Virus record (IMG/VR): IMGVR_UViG_3300042691_009763
Location: 1-32,291 of that record
From: a virus
DNA length: 32,291 nucleotides
Direction: 5' to 3' (one strand)
Part shown: in pieces, positions 28,344-32,291 of the stretch
Numbering within the stretch: the stretch's first letter is position 1
Layout: every line of letters starts with the position of its first letter
Position numbers and translations under genes: made by a program
The notes under the pieces: model-generated
The model's database searches: none
Seen by the model: only the letters and a program-made list of their open reading frames with translations
What the model was told of the DNA's origin: nothing

Positions 28344-29932
28344 TGGTCGTCCTCGTTGTCGCCCGGCGCGGCCGGCGCGGCGGCCGGCTGCGGCGCCAGC
28401 GGGTCAGCCGGCAGGGCGGTCAGTTGCGTGCGCTCGCGGCCGATCTGCGCCAGGTTGTCTTCGTAGTCGGTGCCGAACTGCTCGGCGGTGATCTGCTGGA
28501 TGGTCAGCGCGCCCGGGATGCCCAGCCACTCCTTGGCGGCCTTGGCTTCTTTCAGCGGGTCAAGCTGCCCCATGGGTGCGCCACGCCAGGTCGTGCCCAG
28601 CCAAGCGGCGCGGCGCAGCGGGTCATCAAAAAAGCCCGGCGCCTGCAGGTAGCCCCGCGCCACGGCCTCGCCGATGACCCAGGCGTACACGGGTTGGCAG
28701 TCGCTCGACACCAGCCACTGACGGCGGCGGCGGAACGACTTCCAGGCCTCCATGATGGCGGCACGGCTGGCGCTGTAGCTGGCCGTGAAGTGCTTCACCA
28801 GCACCTCGTGCGGCAGGCCCAGGCCCACGCCGATGTGCTTCAGGATGCTGGCCGTGAAGGGGTCGAATGCGGTGTTGGGCCGGTTCGGGTTGGCGAACTC
28901 CACGTCTTCGCCCGGCGCCAGGTCCATGATCATGCCGGACTGCAGCCGCGTCAGGCCGGTGCCGGTCGGCGTGATCTGCTGGCCCGCCACCTGGCCGGGG
29001 ATGGTGCCGGGCATGACTCCGCTGCCGGAGGGCATGGCGGTCTTGATGAAGACGCTGAACATCCCCGACACAACGGCGGCCGTCAGCTCGGCCTCGGTGT
29101 AGCGTCCAAGCTGCTTGAACTGCTCCATGACGGGCGCGAAAAGGCTGACGCCCCGCTTCTGGTCAGGCCGGCGGCGCACCCAGTGGTGCAGGCACAGCGG
29201 CGAGCCCTGCGCGTCGAAGGCCGGCACGCTGGTGAACTCGTTCGGGTTGCCGAGACGCGACAGGTAGGCGTCGCCCGGGTGATCCTTCAGGAAGTGGTAG
29301 CGCACGGGCTCGCCGTCGGCGTCCACCTCCACGCCACCAAACACCTTGCCGATGGGCGCATCCTTGCCGGGCGGCGTCATGCACCGGTCGGCCTCCACCA
29401 TCTGCAGGCAGGTGCCGAAGACCGAACCCTGGCGCGGCTTGAAGCGGCGCACCGTGAAGACGTCGCCAGACAGAAGGGTGTTGATCAGCACCAGCGCCTG
29501 GTGCTCCCAGTACGTGCCGCCACGCGTGACGTCAGACTCGCGGCTGTCGGCCCACATGTAGAAGAACCGCTCGGCCTGCGTCTGCCACGCCGAGGCCTCA
29601 GCCTCGGTCAGGCCAAGAATGGCGCGGTCGATGTTGGACTGAGGGCGCAGGCCGGTGGCCACCACGTTGTCGACGATGGTGTCCAGCGCGCCGAACGCCA
29701 GCGGATTGTTCCGGTCGAGGTCTCGGGCCTGCCAGCGCAGCGGGTCCATGTAAGGCAGCGTGTCGGCATCGGCGCTGCCCATGCTGACGTCCCATGCCGC
29801 GGTGTTCTTGTTGTCGCGCCGCACAGACTGGTAGCTCGACCCGATCTGCTGCCGGATCATGGCGGCAAGCGTTTCCTGCGGCAGGATCAGGCCGCCGAAC
29901 CGGCTGTCTTGCGGCGTCTGCACGTAGCTCAT
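28340..29932 (-). CDS. Portal protein (lambda gpB family)
   Basis: Protein of 530 residues forming the dodecameric ring at the capsid vertex through which DNA enters and leaves. It carries the lambda-family blocks RNNPLAFGALDTIVDNVVAT, RGGTYWEHQALVLINTLLSG, LHHWVRRRPDQKRGVSLFAP and PHEVLVKHFTASYSASRAAI. The C-terminus is Ala/Pro-rich and disordered. Length is close to lambda B (533). ATG 29932 overlaps the stop of the gpW-like gene (ATGA). Confidence 0.96.
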   Translation of the reverse strand: MSYVQTPQDSRFGGLILPQETLAAMIRQQIGSSYQSVRRDNKNTAAWDVSMGSADADTLPYMDPLRWQARDLDRNNPLAFGALDTIVDNVVATGLRPQSNIDRAILGLTEAEASAWQTQAERFFYMWADSRESDVTRGGTYWEHQALVLINTLLSGDVFTVRRFKPRQGSVFGTCLQMVEADRCMTPPGKDAPIGKVFGGVEVDADGEPVRYHFLKDHPGDAYLSRLGNPNEFTSVPAFDAQGSPLCLHHWVRRRPDQKRGVSLFAPVMEQFKQLGRYTEAELTAAVVSGMFSVFIKTAMPSGSGVMPGTIPGQVAGQQITPTGTGLTRLQSGMIMDLAPGEDVEFANPNRPNTAFDPFTASILKHIGVGLGLPHEVLVKHFTASYSASRAAIMEAWKSFRRRRQWLVSSDCQPVYAWVIGEAVARGYLQAPGFFDDPLRRAAWLGTTWRGAPMGQLDPLKEAKAAKEWLGIPGALTIQQITAEQFGTDYEDNLAQIGRERTQLTALPADPLAPQPAAAPAAPGDNEDDQ

Positions 29933-30156
29933 CGGACGAGCCCGTAGTTGACGCCGATGCCGCCTCGCTCCAGGCGCGCGACCTCGATCTCAAGTTGGCG
30001 CTCGCGCTCCTGCAGTTGCTTCAGGTTGGCGCGCGTAACCTGCCGCTGTGCGCCGCCGTCCATGATCATGTACGACTGGCCGCGCGTCAGGATGGCAGAA
30101 ATTGCCGTCCGAACCTCGGTCAGTTGTTGCTGTTTCACTTCCAGGGCTGCGGACAT
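29929..30156 (-). CDS. Head-tail joining protein, lambda gpW-like
   Basis: Protein of 75 residues similar in size and layout to lambda gpW: helix (VKQQQLTEVRTAISAILTR), beta-hairpin (SYMIMDGGAQRQVTRANL), helix (KQLQERERQLEIEVARLE) and a short basic end. It would plug the portal after packaging. ATG 30156 has an in-frame stop 12 nt upstream, so no longer start is possible. There is no clear ribosome binding site; CGGCGC/GCGCCG arms flank the leader. It directly precedes the portal gene, as in lambda. Confidence 0.85.
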   Translation of the reverse strand: MSAALEVKQQQLTEVRTAISAILTRGQSYMIMDGGAQRQVTRANLKQLQERERQLEIEVARLERGGIGVNYGLVR

Positions 30157-30234
30157 CGGCGCGTGTCAAGGGTTATCTGGCGCCGATTCTACTCGGAAAC
30201 TCAGTCCACACGCCATGTGGCAACGCTTAGCGGC

Positions 30235-30531
30235 TCACCTAACCCGGCAGCGCAGCGTAATGGTGCGGCTGTCTACACGCCCGACACTGGTGGTGATCGT
30301 GTTGGTCAGCACGTAGTTCTGCTCGGCGACTCCGCCTGCCGCGAAGACGGTGGCAAGCGTGTCGTCGATCACGGCGGCACGCGTCAGCGTGAGCCCCGCG
30401 CTGGCCGTCCAGTCGCTGTCCGTGATGGTCTCGCCATCGGTCAGCCAAGTGCTCCAGTCCACGCTGTAGTCCAGGTCTGAGCCCGGAGCATGCGCCGTCC
30501 ATCGCTTCCCATCGGGTTCGGTCTTGATCAT
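30235..30531 (-). CDS. Probable phage fibre-tail adaptor protein
   Basis: Protein of 98 residues, beta-rich. The pattern DLDYSVDWSTWLTDGETITD, then DWTASAGLTL, and a later VLTNTITTSVGRVDSRTITL resembles a small phage family labelled fibre-tail adaptor. Its ATG overlaps the stop of the 22-residue-repeat protein (ATGA), so the two are coupled and probably act together. Such adaptors join a fibre to the particle. A 78-nt gap with no gene follows it before gpW. Confidence 0.7.
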   Translation of the reverse strand: MIKTEPDGKRWTAHAPGSDLDYSVDWSTWLTDGETITDSDWTASAGLTLTRAAVIDDTLATVFAAGGVAEQNYVLTNTITTSVGRVDSRTITLRCRVR

Positions 30532-31661
30532 GCTGCGATCGTCCTGCTTTCGGGTTTGACCAGGATTATGCGCGGCTCAGCCCGCACGACGATGATGCGA
30601 TCCGGGTTCGGCTCATACACGCCATCGATGACCTGGCCGTCTGTGGCGGTGTTGGCCTGGGCGACGTCATTGGCGGCCAGCAGGTGCGTCTGAACGACGG
30701 CGCTGGCTGCGGCAATGTGATCCACCGCCACAGGGGCGGCCTGCAGCACGTGAACCTGGCCGACGGCGGCGGCCGTGCCGGTGTTGACCTGCTGCGCGCC
30801 CGACCCGGCAAGCTGGTGGATCTGCTGAACGCCTGCCGACGTTGACGTCGTCGGCTGGCTGGCGTTCGCGCCGGCAAGCGTGGTGGTGAGGCTAAATGCG
30901 CCCGACGTGCTGGTGTTCGGCTGCGCGGCCCCGGCTCCAGAGATCTGGTGCACCTGGGTGACTGCGGCGGCGGATGACGTCGTGTTCTGGCGTGCCGAGT
31001 TGGCGGCCAGCACGTGCGTCTGGGCGACTGCCGCGGACGTCGACGTGTGGTCGACGCGGACGCTGTTGCCGGTAAGCCCGGACGCGCCGGACACGGCCCC
31101 GCTGGTCGAGGTGTTGTCCTGCCGCGCACTGGCGCCGGCAAGGACGTGCGACGTGCTGACCGCGCCCGAAGTTGACGTGTTCGATGAGGCCGCGCCGTTG
31201 GCCGCCAGCACATGGGCCTGCGTGACTGCCCCCGACGTCGAGGTGTTCGGGACCGCGACGTTGTTGCCAGCAAGCGACCCGGAGCTGGAGATCGCTCCAG
31301 ACGTGCTGGTGTTGTCTTGGCGGGCGCTGGCCCCAGCAAGGACGTGGGTCTGCGTAACCGCGCCACTGGTGGATGTGTTGTCCTGACGGACGTTGTTGCC
31401 CGCCAGGGTGGCTGCGCCGGAGATGGCCCCGGAGGTGCTGGTGTTGTCCTGCTGTGCGTTCTCGCCCGCAAGGACGTGGGTCTGCGCGACCGCCCCGGAG
31501 GTGGACGTGTTGTCCTGGCGGACAGACGCGCCGGCCAGGACGTGCGTCTGAACGACGGCGCCGCTAGTGGACGTCGTGTTCTGGCGTGCCGAGTTGCCGG
31601 TGAGGGTTACACCGGGCCCTGCCCCGCCCGAAAGCCTTGGAACGCGGACGCGGAGCGGCAC
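30528..31661 (-). CDS. Structural protein with fifteen 22-residue repeats
   Basis: Protein of 377 residues. After a short N-terminus (LRVRVPRLSGGAGPG), residues 20-349 are fourteen tandem units of exactly 22 residues plus a fifteenth that diverges at its end. The pattern is LAGxSxRQDNTSTSGAVxQTHV. A C-terminal piece rich in Val/Ile/Arg (PDRIIVVRAEPRIILVKPES) could be the attachment domain. It looks like a beta-solenoid or fibrous shaft. Start is GTG 31661, 1 nt after the previous stop. Its gene overlaps the adaptor gene. I cannot name a family; a fibre or head/neck appendage is the best inference. Confidence 0.82.
   Translation of the reverse strand: MPLRVRVPRLSGGAGPGVTLTGNSARQNTTSTSGAVVQTHVLAGASVRQDNTSTSGAVAQTHVLAGENAQQDNTSTSGAISGAATLAGNNVRQDNTSTSGAVTQTHVLAGASARQDNTSTSGAISSSGSLAGNNVAVPNTSTSGAVTQAHVLAANGAASSNTSTSGAVSTSHVLAGASARQDNTSTSGAVSGASGLTGNSVRVDHTSTSAAVAQTHVLAANSARQNTTSSAAAVTQVHQISGAGAAQPNTSTSGAFSLTTTLAGANASQPTTSTSAGVQQIHQLAGSGAQQVNTGTAAAVGQVHVLQAAPVAVDHIAAASAVVQTHLLAANDVAQANTATDGQVIDGVYEPNPDRIIVVRAEPRIILVKPESRTIAA
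30615..31604 (-). repeat. Tandem 66-bp coding repeats (15 copies)
   Basis: DNA encoding the 22-residue units. The core ASTSGAV-type codons recur every 66 bp, and many units share long near-identical stretches (the RQDNTSTSGA coding segment appears five times). Units toward the C-terminal end (30615-30900) are more diverged, as expected if expansion happened in the N-terminal half. Confidence 0.88.
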
Positions 31662-31662
31662 G

Positions 31663-32291
31663 TCAGTTCCCGATCAGCGGCGGGCGGTTTTTGAACGGAT
31701 GCGCGGCGGGGAGGTTGTTCAGCGCAGTGATGTCACCAAATGAAGCTGCTCGCCATGCCATGTAGCCTTCCATGCGCTGGCGAAGCGCATTCGTTAGTGC
31801 AACACCTGTGAAGATAATCGCCTCGCGGATACGCCAGTTTGTCCATCGGCTAAACTTCACGCCGGAACCTACATCAACTGCCAAAGTCCCAACGTTAGAG
31901 CGCTGGGTCCAAGCGCCAGAAACCGTGCCGTCTACCGCGCCATTCCCCCAAGTGTTGATGAAGCCGTTGCCGATGGTGCCGCACAAGATGTTTGTTGTGC
32001 CGGTGGAGAAAGTCAGTGCGCCTGTGCCGTCATAGTTGCGCTGAGTGGCCGCAGTGTCATTTGTGTAACATGCGCTTTTTCCGTTCGACTTAATCATATA
32101 CGCCCATCCCGCCGTGGCCGGACCGAGCTCAGTGTAAAATTCAAACGGCGAGTTGTACGCATTGGTCCAAGACACTGCGCGCAACGACACGAAAAAAGAC
32201 ACAGGATAAACAAACGCCCAACCTTCGGGGCTGCGTTGAAGCGCGTCGTTTGAGCCGTCCCACAGAACCGATTGCGGTTGCAGAACGGCAT
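31663..32291 (-). CDS. Lectin-like (LamG/ConA-type) structural protein, 5' end outside window
   Basis: C-terminal 208 residues of a larger protein; the frame is open to the window edge, so a GTG at 32202 is not needed as a start. The pattern SVLWDGSNDALQRSPEGWAF, a series of beta strands (GYMAWRAASFGDI near the end) and the closing LPAAHPFKNRPP is the signature of phage LamG/concanavalin-like carbohydrate-binding modules. It probably binds glycans or decorates the virion. It runs 1 nt before the 22-residue-repeat gene. Codon use is less GC-rich than the neighbours, hinting at separate origin. Confidence 0.78.
   Translation of the reverse strand, partial: AVLQPQSVLWDGSNDALQRSPEGWAFVYPVSFFVSLRAVSWTNAYNSPFEFYTELGPATAGWAYMIKSNGKSACYTNDTAATQRNYDGTGALTFSTGTTNILCGTIGNGFINTWGNGAVDGTVSGAWTQRSNVGTLAVDVGSGVKFSRWTNWRIREAIIFTGVALTNALRQRMEGYMAWRAASFGDITALNNLPAAHPFKNRPPLIGN

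Noticed and set aside
28343-29947. 534-codon + strand ORF antisense to the portal gene
   Set aside because: The opposite strand is a clear portal protein; this frame has only His/Arg/Gly-rich sequence.
32094-32291. Minus-strand ORF touching the right edge (begins MPFCNRN)
   Set aside because: The overlapping frame that continues into the LamG-like protein is open to the edge and gives a family-consistent sequence.

Overview
The window is phage DNA throughout; no host gene is visible. Base composition is high in GC and the third codon positions are strongly G/C. The protein set (DUF2514 spanin, DUF6527 protein, P2-type baseplate and sheath, lambda-type capsid genes) is of the kind common in prophages and phages of beta-proteobacteria, probably Burkholderiales. 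That host assignment is inference. It is a temperate tailed phage with a lambda-type head module and a P2-type contractile tail (myovirus morphology).

Left early region (1-7003). A leftward operon starts near 3542: ribbon-helix-helix protein, two-TM DUF7220 protein, beta-class DNA methyltransferase, DUF4031 protein, a 76-residue unknown, and an SF2 helicase that leaves the window. All five junctions are 4-nt stop/start overlaps. A divergent promoter region (3543-3666) separates it from a rightward operon: RecE-like PD-(D/E)XK exonuclease, dUTPase, RecA-like ATPase, a small unknown and SSB, closed by an intrinsic terminator at 7031-7056. This looks like a recombination and nucleotide-metabolism module.

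Control and integration region (7067-9149). It holds a winged-helix regulator, an XRE-type regulator and a tyrosine integrase. The integrase leader carries several copies of the heptamer GTACAAC in both orientations. One pair forms an 11-bp inverted repeat overlapping the likely integrase ribosome binding site.

Late region (9169-32291, all leftward). Reading in the direction of transcription from the right edge: a partial lectin-like structural protein, a protein of 22-residue repeats, a probable fibre-tail adaptor, gpW-like connector, portal, S49 protease with an internal scaffold start, decoration protein, major capsid, FI-position protein, FII-like connector, tail-terminator-position protein and baseplate V. 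Then come a virion protein, a protein of seventeen 20-residue repeats, PAAR tip protein, baseplate W, J and I, tail fibre and its assembly protein, a two-TM protein, sheath, tube, gpE/E' with a -1 frameshift site, tape measure, U, X, DUF6527 and gpD. The lysis cassette follows: a possible 48-residue ORF, a one-TM holin-like protein, a 14-residue ORF, a membrane-anchored transglycosylase, and Rz with Rz1 nested inside. A strong terminator at 9169-9196 ends the operon, facing the integrase.

Not found in the window: terminase, a recognisable CI-type repressor, and both phage ends. The terminase should lie beyond the right edge. The most unusual elements are the two tandem-repeat structural proteins, the fibre-type genes in the slot next to gpW where terminase normally sits, the GTACAAC motif family with its hairpin over the integrase start, and several very compact or overlapping coding arrangements.
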